Origin: an uncultured Caldimonas sp.
GTDB lineage: Bacteria > Pseudomonadota > Gammaproteobacteria > Burkholderiales > Burkholderiaceae
Direction: 5' to 3'
NCBI RefSeq assembly: GCF_946480305.1
Contig: NZ_CAMLJQ010000083.1
Location: 1 to 8,393, forward strand
DNA length: 8,393 nt
In this document: positions 1-7,354 of the stretch, in pieces
How the letters are laid out: every line of letters starts with the position of its first letter
Position numbering within the stretch: the first letter of the stretch is position 1
Program-made: the position numbers and the translations under genes
Notes under the pieces: generated by a model
Databases searched by the model: none
What the model was told of the DNA's origin: nothing
What the model saw: only the letters and a program-made list of their open reading frames with translations

Positions 1-351
1 GGTGGCCGCCTGGTCGATGCCGATCGGCTTGGCGCCCAGCACGCGGCAGGTCAGCGGCACGTCCTTGGGGCGTTGCAGCTTCATGCCCTCGAGGTAGACG
101 CCATGGGGTGTGACGTTGCTCAGGCGCACGAACAACCGGTGTTCGTTGCCGACCTGCCCGCTGCGCAGCACCTGCGGCAGCAGCACGACCTTGCTCTTGA
201 GCAGCGGGGCCAGCGTGCCGACCACGTCGGACACCGATTTGCCGGTGGACGCGACGGCGGCTGCGAGCGCGGCATATTCCATCACCGCCTGCGGCCGCGC
301 CGCGGCCTGCCCGCGAGCACGCGCCGCAATGGATGTCCTGTTGTTTGCCAT
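1..351 (-). CDS. Hypothetical protein, N-terminal 117 residues (runs off left edge)
   Basis: An open frame runs from an ATG at 351 to the left edge with no stop, giving 117 residues of an incomplete protein. I do not recognise the family. The start is supported by an AGGGAGA Shine-Dalgarno-like stretch six bases upstream. Residues 1-20 are rich in Ala, Arg and Gln (begins MANNRTSIAARARG), residues about 20-55 look helical and Ala-rich, and residues about 55-117 alternate hydrophobic and polar residues in a beta-like pattern (LFVRLSNVTPHGVYLEG). There is no signal peptide or clear membrane segment, so a cytoplasmic location is likely. It lies 53 bases after the transglutaminase stop on the same strand with no obvious terminator between, so it may be the last gene of the operon, or an unrelated gene with its own promoter. 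Existence is fairly sure; function is unknown. Confidence 0.7.
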   Translation of the reverse strand, partial: MANNRTSIAARARGQAAARPQAVMEYAALAAAVASTGKSVSDVVGTLAPLLKSKVVLLPQVLRSGQVGNEHRLFVRLSNVTPHGVYLEGMKLQRPKDVPLTCRVLGAKPIGIDQAAT

Positions 352-357
352 CTGTGT

Positions 358-364
358 TCTCCCT
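358..364 (-). promoter_or_regulatory. Ribosome binding site of the left-edge gene
   Basis: AGGGAGA read on the minus strand, six bases before the ATG at 351. It fixes the start of the otherwise unidentified gene at the left edge. Confidence 0.6.
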
Positions 365-404
365 GCGCGGACCTGTTCGCGCGGCGATCACTGTAGTACA
401 GGCA

Positions 405-1292
405 TCACGGCGGCCCATCGAGCGGCCAGACGCTGACCTTCACCTCCAGCCGCTGCTCGCCACCGCCGAGGATCACGCCGCGCAGCGGCGCCACGTCGGC
501 GAAGTCGCCGCCCCACGCGAGCGTGATGTAGCGGGTGTCGGCCAGGCAGTCGTTGGTGGGGTCGAACTCCACCCAACCGTGTTGCGGCGAGTGGCAGGCC
601 ACCCAGGCATGGGTCGCATCCGCGCCGACCAGCCGCGGCATGCCGGGCGGCGGCTCGGTGAGCAGGTAGCCGGACACATAACGCGCCGGCAGGCCGTGCG
701 TGCGCAAACACGTGATCATCAGGTGCGCGAAGTCCTGGCACACGCCCTTGCGTTCGGCCAGCACGGTCTCGACCGGCGTGCTGACGGTGGTGGCGCCGGG
801 CTCGAACTCGAACTCGGCATGGATGCGCTGCATCAGCTCGTGCACCGCCTCGAACCAGTCGCGCCCCGGCAGCAGACTGCGTGCCGCGTAGTCGTGGGCC
901 GCCTGCGACCACGGCAGGTAGGCGGTGGTTTCGCGGGCCAGCGCCAGGGCCAGGTCGTGCAATGCGCTGGGGCGTGCGAGTGCATCACGCACGTCCTGCC
1001 ATGGCTCGGGCTCGCGCCGGCGCCATGCGGGCCGTTCGGCGAGCTGCACTTCGCACACCATGCGAGCGCTGAGCGCGTCGTGCGCACGGTGCAACGCAAA
1101 GCTCGTGACGGTGTTGCCGAAGCTGTCGACGCGCACGTCGGTCTCGTCGGGGCGAGGGTCGAGCTCCAGCGTATGCCACACGAGCTGCTGCCACGGCAGG
1201 CGCCGGGGCGTGAGCCGCGCGAGCTGCCATGAATCGGACACCGGCGCGCTGTAGTCGTAGCGGGTGTCGTGTTCGATGCGGTAGCGCGTCAC
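405..1292 (-). CDS. Transglutaminase-like cysteine protease family protein
   Basis: A 295-residue protein of the bacterial transglutaminase-like family, predicted to cleave or transfer amide bonds through a papain-like Cys-His-Asp triad. The N-terminal beta domain (Bact_transglu_N type) covers residues about 1-90 (YRIEHDTRYDYSAPV near the start). The catalytic core covers about 150-260, with Cys185 in GVCQDFAH, His228 in ATHAWV and Asp244 in FDPTND, so the full triad is present and the enzyme is probably active. No signal peptide is seen, so it is probably cytoplasmic. I chose the GTG at 1292: its GTGA overlaps the TGA of the ATP-grasp/alpha-E gene by four bases, which implies translational coupling, and the domain begins at once (VTRYRIEH). 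An in-frame extension to 1397 would add 35 low-complexity residues inside the previous gene. It shares domains with the N-terminus of the DUF2126 fusion upstream. The substrate cannot be read from the sequence. Confidence 0.93.
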   Translation of the reverse strand: MTRYRIEHDTRYDYSAPVSDSWQLARLTPRRLPWQQLVWHTLELDPRPDETDVRVDSFGNTVTSFALHRAHDALSARMVCEVQLAERPAWRRREPEPWQDVRDALARPSALHDLALALARETTAYLPWSQAAHDYAARSLLPGRDWFEAVHELMQRIHAEFEFEPGATTVSTPVETVLAERKGVCQDFAHLMITCLRTHGLPARYVSGYLLTEPPPGMPRLVGADATHAWVACHSPQHGWVEFDPTNDCLADTRYITLAWGGDFADVAPLRGVILGGGEQRLEVKVSVWPLDGPP

Positions 1293-3736
1293 GCCGTCAC
1301 CCGCTGCTGGTTGCGCTGCTGCGCATGCGTGAAGAACTTGTGGGTGACGGCTTCCGACACGCCATACGACACGCCGCGCACCTCTTCGAGCAGCCACCTC
1401 AGTGTGGCGTTGTCTGGCGAAAGATCCTCAGGCGCGAGCCGCACCAACGCCTCATGTGGCCCGGCCAGCAAGGTGCTGGCAAAGCCGCCGTGCAGGCGTT
1501 CGATCTTGTCGACCATCGCCATCAGGCCGGGCAGCTGGAAGCCGATGGACCGGGTGTGCGTGTCGTCGCGCACCAGCATGTCGAGCACCGGCAGCCATTC
1601 GGGCGCGACCATGTAGCGCGAGCGATACGTGACGGTGGAGTCGCACAGGTCGAGCAGCCAGTCGAGCCCGCTGCCGTGGCCGGCTTCCATCGCGCTCTGG
1701 ATCGACAGCGCCAGGAAGTCGAGCCGCTCGATGCGACGGCCGATCGACATGAAGCGCCAGTCGGTGCCGCGGGTCATGCCGTCGAGCGCAAAGCCGGACA
1801 GCGTGACCAGCGTGGTGACCGCGCGGTCGAGCCAGTTCAGCGCCGCGGGCAGCGAGGCACGCCGCGTGAACACCGGGTCCTGCACCAGCTGGTTCAGCGT
1901 GCGCCAGTTGTCGATCGACAGCCGGTCGCGCAGGCTGAAGGCCGCGCGGCCCATCTGCCGCAACACGGCGCCCAGTCCGCGCTCGGGCTCGGTGGCGGCG
2001 GCCAGCAGCTCGGCCACCGGGTCGCCCTCGCCTTCGATCAGGTTCCATTCGCGTGCCAGCGCCAGCGCGGGCAGGCTGCCTTCGTCCTGCTCTTCGGTTT
2101 CGGCCACGCAGCGCGTCAGTGCCACGCGCAGCAGCCGCGCGGTGCACTCGCTGCGCTCGGCATAGCGGCCATACCAGAACAGGTTTTCGGCCACGCGCGA
2201 CGACAGGTGCGCGCGCGGCGCCTTCAAGTCGTCGGGCGTGATGGTGGTGCGCAGCAGCGACAGCGAGGTGCTGGCCGGGCCATCGGACAGCACCCAGGCG
2301 TCTTTCGAGGCGCCGCCGCGCTGCATCGAGATCACGTTGGCCTCGGGTGCGCTGCCCATGCGCGTGAGGCCGCCGGGCATTACCGCGTAGCCGCTGCCGG
2401 TGGCCACGGCGAACACGCGCAGCCCCACCGCACGCGCCGACAAATGCTTGGGCCGCTGGCGGTCGAGCGCCGGCGCCTGCGACAGCTGCACCCACTCCTG
2501 CGCGACGTAGCGATGCGGCTGGCGCTTGACGCGCTCTCGCAATGCCTCGCGTTCGGTGGGCGACAGCTTCTGGCCGAACAGCACCTCGCGGCCCGCGGAG
2601 CGGTCTGTGGGCTTGATGATCAGATCGTCGAGACGCTGCCAGGCATCGTCGAGCGCGGCGGGCTCGCCGAGCCACCACGTGGCCACCGACGGCAGCAGCA
2701 GGCGCTCGCCGAGCAACCGCTCGCACAATGCCGGCAGGTAGCCGAGCAGGGCCCCCGACTCCAGCACGCCGCAGCCCAGGCTGTTGGCGATCAGCACCGT
2801 GCCGCGTCGCGCGCAGTCGGTCAGGCCGGCGATGCCGAGCGCCGAGTCGGCACGCAGCTCGAGCGGGTCGCAGTAGTCGTCGTCCTGCCGGCGCACGATG
2901 GCATGCACGCGCTGCAGGCCTGCCACCGTCTTGAGCCACACGCGGCCCTCGCGCACGGTGAGGTCACTGCCTTCGACCAGCACGAAACCGAGGTAGCGCG
3001 CGATCAAGGCGTGTTCGAAGTAGGTTTCGTTGTAGGGGCCGGGCGTCAGCAGCACGGTGAGCTGCGGGCCGTCGCCGCGCGGCGCCAGGTGCGCGATCGA
3101 CTCGCGCAGCGATGCGAAGAACCCGGCCTGGTGCTCGACGTTCAGCTCGCGGAACATCTCCGGGAACATGCGCGAGACGACCAGGCGGTTCTCCAGCGCA
3201 TAGCCGGCGCCGGAAGGCGCCTGCGTGCGGTCGGAGAACACCCACCAGCGCCCATCGGGAGAACGAGCGAGGTCGGCCGCGTACTGGAACAGGTGCACGC
3301 CGCCGGGCGGGCGGATGTCCCGGGCCGGGTGCAGATAGCCGCGATGCCCGAACACGAGCGAAGGCGGGATCAGCCCCTGCCGCATCAGCGTCTGTGCGCC
3401 GTAGATGTCGCCGAGCACCGCGTTGAGCAGGCGTGCCCGTTGCGCGACGCCGGCTTCGATCTGGGCCCAGTCCTCGGGCGACAGCAGCAGCGGGATCGGG
3501 TCGACCTCCCAGGGCCGGTCGGCGCCGCGCGGGTCGGCATAGACGTTGTAGGTGACCCCGTTCTCGCGCACCTCGCGCTCGACCAGCGCCATGCGCTCGG
3601 CCAGCTGCGCCGGCTCGCTGGCCGCCAGGGCCTGCAGGAAGCGGCGCCAGTGCGGGCGCACCTCACCGGGCGCGGCGAGCATCTCGTCATAGCGCTGTGC
3701 AGACAGGCGGTAGCCTTCGAGCAAGGGGTCGGACAT
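1289..3736 (-). CDS. Circularly permuted ATP-grasp / alpha-E fusion protein
   Basis: An 815-residue two-domain protein. Residues about 55-485 form a circularly permuted ATP-grasp domain (DUF404/DUF407 type): VTYNVYAD (61-68), DPIP (79-82), FGHRGYLHPARDIRP (129-143), IIKPTDRSAGRE (373-384) and the closing QRGGASKDAWVL (472-483). ATP-grasp enzymes of this type are predicted COOH-NH2 ligases working through an acyl-phosphate. Residues about 508-815 form an alpha-E (DUF403) all-helical domain, with LFWYGRYAERSECTARLL (519-536) and WRTLNQL (611-617). The stand-alone versions of both domains are encoded next to each other at the right end of the window, so this is a natural fusion of that pair. The ATG at 3736 (MSDPLLEGYRL) is preferred by its fit to the domain start, but no clear Shine-Dalgarno precedes it; an in-frame GTG at 3769 would add 11 residues. 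It is the first gene after the long palindrome, and its TGA overlaps the next start. Confidence 0.93.
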   Translation of the reverse strand: MSDPLLEGYRLSAQRYDEMLAAPGEVRPHWRRFLQALAASEPAQLAERMALVEREVRENGVTYNVYADPRGADRPWEVDPIPLLLSPEDWAQIEAGVAQRARLLNAVLGDIYGAQTLMRQGLIPPSLVFGHRGYLHPARDIRPPGGVHLFQYAADLARSPDGRWWVFSDRTQAPSGAGYALENRLVVSRMFPEMFRELNVEHQAGFFASLRESIAHLAPRGDGPQLTVLLTPGPYNETYFEHALIARYLGFVLVEGSDLTVREGRVWLKTVAGLQRVHAIVRRQDDDYCDPLELRADSALGIAGLTDCARRGTVLIANSLGCGVLESGALLGYLPALCERLLGERLLLPSVATWWLGEPAALDDAWQRLDDLIIKPTDRSAGREVLFGQKLSPTEREALRERVKRQPHRYVAQEWVQLSQAPALDRQRPKHLSARAVGLRVFAVATGSGYAVMPGGLTRMGSAPEANVISMQRGGASKDAWVLSDGPASTSLSLLRTTITPDDLKAPRAHLSSRVAENLFWYGRYAERSECTARLLRVALTRCVAETEEQDEGSLPALALAREWNLIEGEGDPVAELLAAATEPERGLGAVLRQMGRAAFSLRDRLSIDNWRTLNQLVQDPVFTRRASLPAALNWLDRAVTTLVTLSGFALDGMTRGTDWRFMSIGRRIERLDFLALSIQSAMEAGHGSGLDWLLDLCDSTVTYRSRYMVAPEWLPVLDMLVRDDTHTRSIGFQLPGLMAMVDKIERLHGGFASTLLAGPHEALVRLAPEDLSPDNATLRWLLEEVRGVSYGVSEAVTHKFFTHAQQRNQQRVTA

Positions 3737-3818
3737 GGTGCGTGCAGTCTGCCATGCGCGCCAGGGCACGGCGCGGCAGACAGGGTAACCGTGGTTCAGG
3801 ACAGCGCCGCCGCGTCGC

Positions 3819-3979
3819 AGAGCCTGAGAGTTTTTCGTGCGCGCCCGAGCAGCGCGGCCAAGGGCTTCCGGTCTAGGCGCAAAGCACAGCCATAGCGCGT
3901 GCTATGGCGAGCATTTGCAACGACGAGCGGGGGCCCTTGGACGTGATGAGCGGGTGTGAGCGAAAGACTCTCAGGTTCT
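3819..3979. repeat. Long imperfect palindrome (~160 bp) between the two halves of the operon
   Basis: The arm 3819-3873 pairs with 3925-3979 with no gaps. Of 55 positions, 41 are Watson-Crick, 8 are G-T and 6 are mismatches. The outer part is CCTGAGAGTTTTTCG (3823-3837) against CGAAAGACTCTCAGG (3961-3975), and the CCAAGGGC block (3858-3865) also pairs perfectly. Pairing loosens at 3874-3888 and closes with the tip hairpin at 3889-3908. The last two codons and the stop of the DUF2126 gene (3971-3979) lie inside the right arm. It fills most of the only sizeable gap in the gene cluster. It could be a dispersed palindromic repeat (REP- or MITE-like), a structured RNA, or an mRNA processing or attenuation element. 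No flanking target duplication is visible. There is no U-tract after the stem, so it is not a standard Rho-independent terminator. Confidence 0.85.
3889..3908. repeat. Perfect 8-bp hairpin at the tip of the long palindrome
   Basis: GCCATAGC at 3889-3896 and GCTATGGC at 3901-3908 are exact reverse complements separated by GCGT. This is the centre of the larger palindrome and would form its apical stem-loop. Confidence 0.85.
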
Positions 3980-6900
3980 CAGATCGAGCGTGAACGGGAA
4001 GTTCGGATTGCGCGGCTCGGGCCGCACCGCGACCTGCCCCGGCGTGTGCCCCAGGCGGAAGAAGCGGGCCAGCCGGCGCGCCTCGGCCTCGTAGGCGTTG
4101 ACGGGGAAGGTGTTGTAGTTGCGCCCGCCAGGGTGTGACACGTGGTACTGGCAGCCCCCCATGGAGCGTTGCATCCAGGTGTCGACCAGGTCGAAGGTCA
4201 ACGGCGCGTGCACACCGATGGTCGGGTGCAGGCAAGACGGCGGCTGCCACGCGCGGTAGCGCACGGCGGCCACGAACTCCCCCACGCGACCGGTGGGCTG
4301 CAGCGGCACCGCGCGGCCGTTGCAGGTGAGCACGTGGCGCTCGTCGACCAGCCCCGTCACGTGCACCTGCAGACGTTCCACCGAGGAATCCACATAGCGC
4401 GCCGTGCCGCCCACGGCGCCCTCCTCCCCCATCACGTGCCAGGGCTCCAGCGCCAGGCGCAACTCCACCTCGACGCCGCGCACGGCGAAGTCCCCCAGCC
4501 GCGGGAAGCGGAACTCGCGGTGCGGTGCGAACCATTCGAGCTTGAGCGGGTAGCCGAGCGATTGCAGCTCGTCGATCACGTCGCGCAGATCGTCCCACAC
4601 GAAGTGGGGCAGCATGAAGCGGTCGTGGAGTTCGGTGCCCCACCGCTTCAGCCGCGCAGGCCGGTACGGCTGCGACCAGAAACGGGCGATCAGCGCGCGC
4701 ATCAGCAGTTGCTGCGTGAGGCTCATGCGTGCGTGCGGCGGCATCTCGAAGGCGCGCATCTCCAGCAGGCCGAGCCGGCCGGCCGGGCCGTCGGGCGAGT
4801 ACATCTTGTCGATGCAGAACTCGGCACGGTGGGTGTTGCCGGTGACGTCGATCAGCAGGTTGCGCAGCAGCCGGTCGACCAGCCAGGGCGGGCAACCGTT
4901 GGGCCCCAGGCCCGCCTGACGTTCGAGCTCGGCAAACGCGATCTCGATCTCGTAGACCGAGTCGTTGCGCGCTTCGTCGATGCGCGGTGCCTGGCTGGAG
5001 GGGCCGATGAACAGCCCCGAGAACAGGTACGACAGCGACGGGTGGTTGTGCCAGTAGGCCAGCATGCTCGTCAGCAGCTCGGGCCGCCGCAGAAACGGCG
5101 AGTCCGCCGGCGTGGCGCCGCCCAGCACGAAGTGGTTGCCGCCGCCGGTGCCGCCATGGCGGCCGTCGAGCATGAACTTTTCAGCCGACAAACGGGTGTG
5201 GAAGGCTGCGTCGTACAGGAAGCCGGTCTGGTCGACCAGTTCGTCCCAGCTCGATGCAGGGTGGATGTTGACCTCGATCACGCCCGGGTCGGGCGTGACG
5301 CGCAGCGTCTGCAGGCGCGGGTCGCGCGGCGGCTCGTAGCCCTCCAGCACGACGGGCAGATCCATGCCTTCGGCCACGTCTTCGATGGCGGCCACCAGTT
5401 CCAGGTAATCGTCGAGCCGCGCGAGCGGCGGCATGAAGACGTAGAGCCGGCCGTTGCGTGGCTGCGCGCAGATCGCGGTGCGGGTGATCTGCTGGGCCGA
5501 CTCGCCATGCACCGGTGGCGCTGGTGTGCCGCTGCCTGCACCAGGGCCGGCCGCGCCCCCCTCGGCCCATGGGCTCCAGCGGCTCGATGCCGCGGCGCGC
5601 TCGGGCTGCCGGTATTGACCGCGGATGCGCTGGTAGGGCGGCAAGCCGCCGAGCGGCTGGTTCGGATCGAGCCCATGCAGGTAGGGGTACTCAGCCTTGG
5701 CCACCCAGGGCTGCGAATCGAGCGGCAATCGGTAGCCCAACGGTGAGTCGCCGGGCACGAGGTAGCAGCGCTCGTCGCGCAGGAACCACGGGCCGCTCTC
5801 CCAGCGCGTGCCGTCGCGGCTGCGTGACAGCGGCAACACATGCCCGACCACGGCGTCCAGCCCTTGCGTGAACACGTGCCGCAAGCGCTCGCGCTCCAGG
5901 GGGTCGTCGAGCCGCGAGTCGAACGGGTCCACGTTCACCGGCAGGCGCCGCTCGCGCCACAGGTAGTACCAGATGTCCTCGAACGCGGGGAACACCTGCT
6001 GCGCATCGAGTTGCAGGCGACGCGCCAATGCCTGCAGAAAGCGCTGCGCGTGGCCATCGCTGACGCCGTAGTCGCGCTTTTCGTCGGCAAACAGCGCGGG
6101 GTTGGACCACACCGGCTCGCCGTCCTTGCGCCAGAACAGGTTGAGCGACCACCGTGGCAGCTGCTCGCCGGGGTACCACTTGCCTTGCCCGTAGTGCAAC
6201 AGCCCGCCGCGACCATAGCGCGCCTTCAGCCGCGCCAGCAGGTCGGCCGCCAGACCGCGCTTGGTGGGGCCGAGTGCGTCGGTGTTCCATTCGGCGCCGT
6301 CGCGGTCGTCCACCGACACGAAGGTGGGTTCGCCACCCTGGGTGAGTCGCACGTCGTTGCGGCGCAGGTCCTCGTCGACCAGGTGCCCGAGCGCCTCGAT
6401 CTCGCGCCACTGGTCCTCGGTGTAGGGCTTGGTCACGCGCGGCGCTTCCCACACGCGCTCGACCTTCATGCGGTGTTCGAGCGTGGCCACGCTCTCTCCG
6501 ACGAGGCCGGTGACCGGCGCCGCCGACGAGGGCTCCGGGGAGCACGCCAACGGAATGTGGCCCTCGCCCGCGAGCAGGCCGGAGGTGGGATCGAGCCCGA
6601 TCCAGCCCGCGCCGGGCAGGTAGACCTCGCACCATGCGTGCAAGTCGGTGAAGTCGGTCGTCGGGCCGGAAGGTCCGTCCAGCGCTTTCACGTCGGGCGT
6701 CAACTGGATCAGGTAGCCCGAAACGAAGCGCGCCGCGAGCCCCAGGTGGCGCAGCAGTTGCACCAGCAGCCACGCGGAGTCGCGGCAGGATCCGGAGGTC
6801 AGCTCCAGCGTCTGCTCGGGCGTCTGCACGCCTGGCTCCAGGCGGATCAGGTAGCCCACGTCGCGCTGCACCTGCTGGTTCAGCGCCACGAGGAAGTCGA

Positions 6901-7324
6901 TCGTCGGCGTCGGCTCCTTCGGCACACGTGAGAGGTAGCCTTCGAACAGCGGCGTCATCGGCAGCTTGACGAGAAACGGCGCCAACTCGTGCGACTGCGT
7001 CGGGTCATAGTCGAACGGCACCTTTTCGGCCCGCGGCTCGAGGAAGAAGTCGAACGGGTTGAGCACCGACATCTCGGCCACCACGTCGACCTCGATGCGG
7101 AATTCGGTGGTCTTTTCCGGGAAGACGAGCCGCGCCAGGTAGTTGGACTGCGGGTCCTGCTGCCAGTTGACGAAGTGGTCACCCGGCAGCACGCGCATCG
7201 AGTAGCTCAGGATGCGTGTGCGCGAATGCGGGGCGGGCCGCAGCCGCACAACCTGAGGGCCGAGTTGCACCGGGCGGTCGTAGCGGTAGTGCGTGACGTG
7301 GTTCAGCGCGACGTGGATGGACAT
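3971..7324 (-). CDS. Transglutaminase-like / DUF2126 (putative amidoligase) fusion protein
   Basis: A 1117-residue protein. Residues 1-100 are a transglutaminase N-terminal beta domain (HVTHYRYDRPVQLGPQ). Residues about 140-260 are the catalytic core with Cys180 in SGSCRDSAWL, His229 in DLHAWCEV and Asp245 in GLDPTSG. Residues about 315-1117 are DUF2126, which comparative genomics assigns to a glutamine-synthetase-like amidoligase fold. Conserved-looking motifs there are LTQGGEPTF (327-335), IEVNIHPASSWDE (683-695), DGRHGGTGGGNHFVLGG (720-736) and HRAEFCIDKMYSPD (832-845); which residues bind ATP or metal is inference. A Gly/Ala/Pro-rich stretch at 576-606 looks like a flexible linker. Length fits full-size members of the family. 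The ATG at 7324 follows the alpha-E stop by 30 bases, with a weak purine-rich GGAAAGAGA upstream. One chain thus carries an amide-cleaving or transferring head and a putative amide-forming tail. No signal peptide is seen. The stop codon lies inside the long palindrome. Confidence 0.95.
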   Translation of the reverse strand: MSIHVALNHVTHYRYDRPVQLGPQVVRLRPAPHSRTRILSYSMRVLPGDHFVNWQQDPQSNYLARLVFPEKTTEFRIEVDVVAEMSVLNPFDFFLEPRAEKVPFDYDPTQSHELAPFLVKLPMTPLFEGYLSRVPKEPTPTIDFLVALNQQVQRDVGYLIRLEPGVQTPEQTLELTSGSCRDSAWLLVQLLRHLGLAARFVSGYLIQLTPDVKALDGPSGPTTDFTDLHAWCEVYLPGAGWIGLDPTSGLLAGEGHIPLACSPEPSSAAPVTGLVGESVATLEHRMKVERVWEAPRVTKPYTEDQWREIEALGHLVDEDLRRNDVRLTQGGEPTFVSVDDRDGAEWNTDALGPTKRGLAADLLARLKARYGRGGLLHYGQGKWYPGEQLPRWSLNLFWRKDGEPVWSNPALFADEKRDYGVSDGHAQRFLQALARRLQLDAQQVFPAFEDIWYYLWRERRLPVNVDPFDSRLDDPLERERLRHVFTQGLDAVVGHVLPLSRSRDGTRWESGPWFLRDERCYLVPGDSPLGYRLPLDSQPWVAKAEYPYLHGLDPNQPLGGLPPYQRIRGQYRQPERAAASSRWSPWAEGGAAGPGAGSGTPAPPVHGESAQQITRTAICAQPRNGRLYVFMPPLARLDDYLELVAAIEDVAEGMDLPVVLEGYEPPRDPRLQTLRVTPDPGVIEVNIHPASSWDELVDQTGFLYDAAFHTRLSAEKFMLDGRHGGTGGGNHFVLGGATPADSPFLRRPELLTSMLAYWHNHPSLSYLFSGLFIGPSSQAPRIDEARNDSVYEIEIAFAELERQAGLGPNGCPPWLVDRLLRNLLIDVTGNTHRAEFCIDKMYSPDGPAGRLGLLEMRAFEMPPHARMSLTQQLLMRALIARFWSQPYRPARLKRWGTELHDRFMLPHFVWDDLRDVIDELQSLGYPLKLEWFAPHREFRFPRLGDFAVRGVEVELRLALEPWHVMGEEGAVGGTARYVDSSVERLQVHVTGLVDERHVLTCNGRAVPLQPTGRVGEFVAAVRYRAWQPPSCLHPTIGVHAPLTFDLVDTWMQRSMGGCQYHVSHPGGRNYNTFPVNAYEAEARRLARFFRLGHTPGQVAVRPEPRNPNFPFTLDLRT

Positions 7325-7354
7325 GCAATCTCTTTCCGCGGCGATGTGCGCCGT

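Noticed and set aside
391..401. LexA (SOS) box
   Set aside because: The palindrome has CTG and CAG separated by only five bases, whereas a LexA box of the CTG-N10-CAG type needs ten.
1293..1397. Upstream start for the transglutaminase, adding 35 residues
   Set aside because: The extra residues are low complexity, lie within the preceding gene and come before the conserved domain start; the GTGA overlap at 1292 is the better start.
1229..3895. Plus-strand open frame of 888 codons opposite the ATP-grasp/alpha-E gene
   Set aside because: It is antisense to a gene with clear ATP-grasp and alpha-E motifs. Its product is rich in Arg, Gln, His and Ala with no recognisable domain, as expected from the mirror of a high-GC gene lacking stops.
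3823..3975. Glycine-riboswitch-like CTCTCAGG at the base of the palindrome
   Set aside because: CTCTCAGG after an A-rich stretch recalls the 3' end of glycine riboswitch aptamers, but the GGAGAG and CCGAAGG core elements are not seen in the right order on either strand, and the neighbouring genes have no link to glycine metabolism.
3889..3979. Rho-independent terminator after the DUF2126 gene
   Set aside because: The stem is strong, but there is no run of U after it in the direction of transcription and the stem begins inside the coding sequence.
3873..4895. Minus-strand frame of 340 codons crossing the end of the DUF2126 gene into the palindrome
   Set aside because: It overlaps the DUF2126 gene in another frame on the same strand, is Arg/Ala/Pro-rich, and only extends through the palindrome because stops are rare there.
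4142..5746. Plus-strand open frame of 534 codons opposite the DUF2126 gene
   Set aside because: Same reason: a GC-driven shadow of a well-supported coding sequence, with shadow-like composition and no motif.
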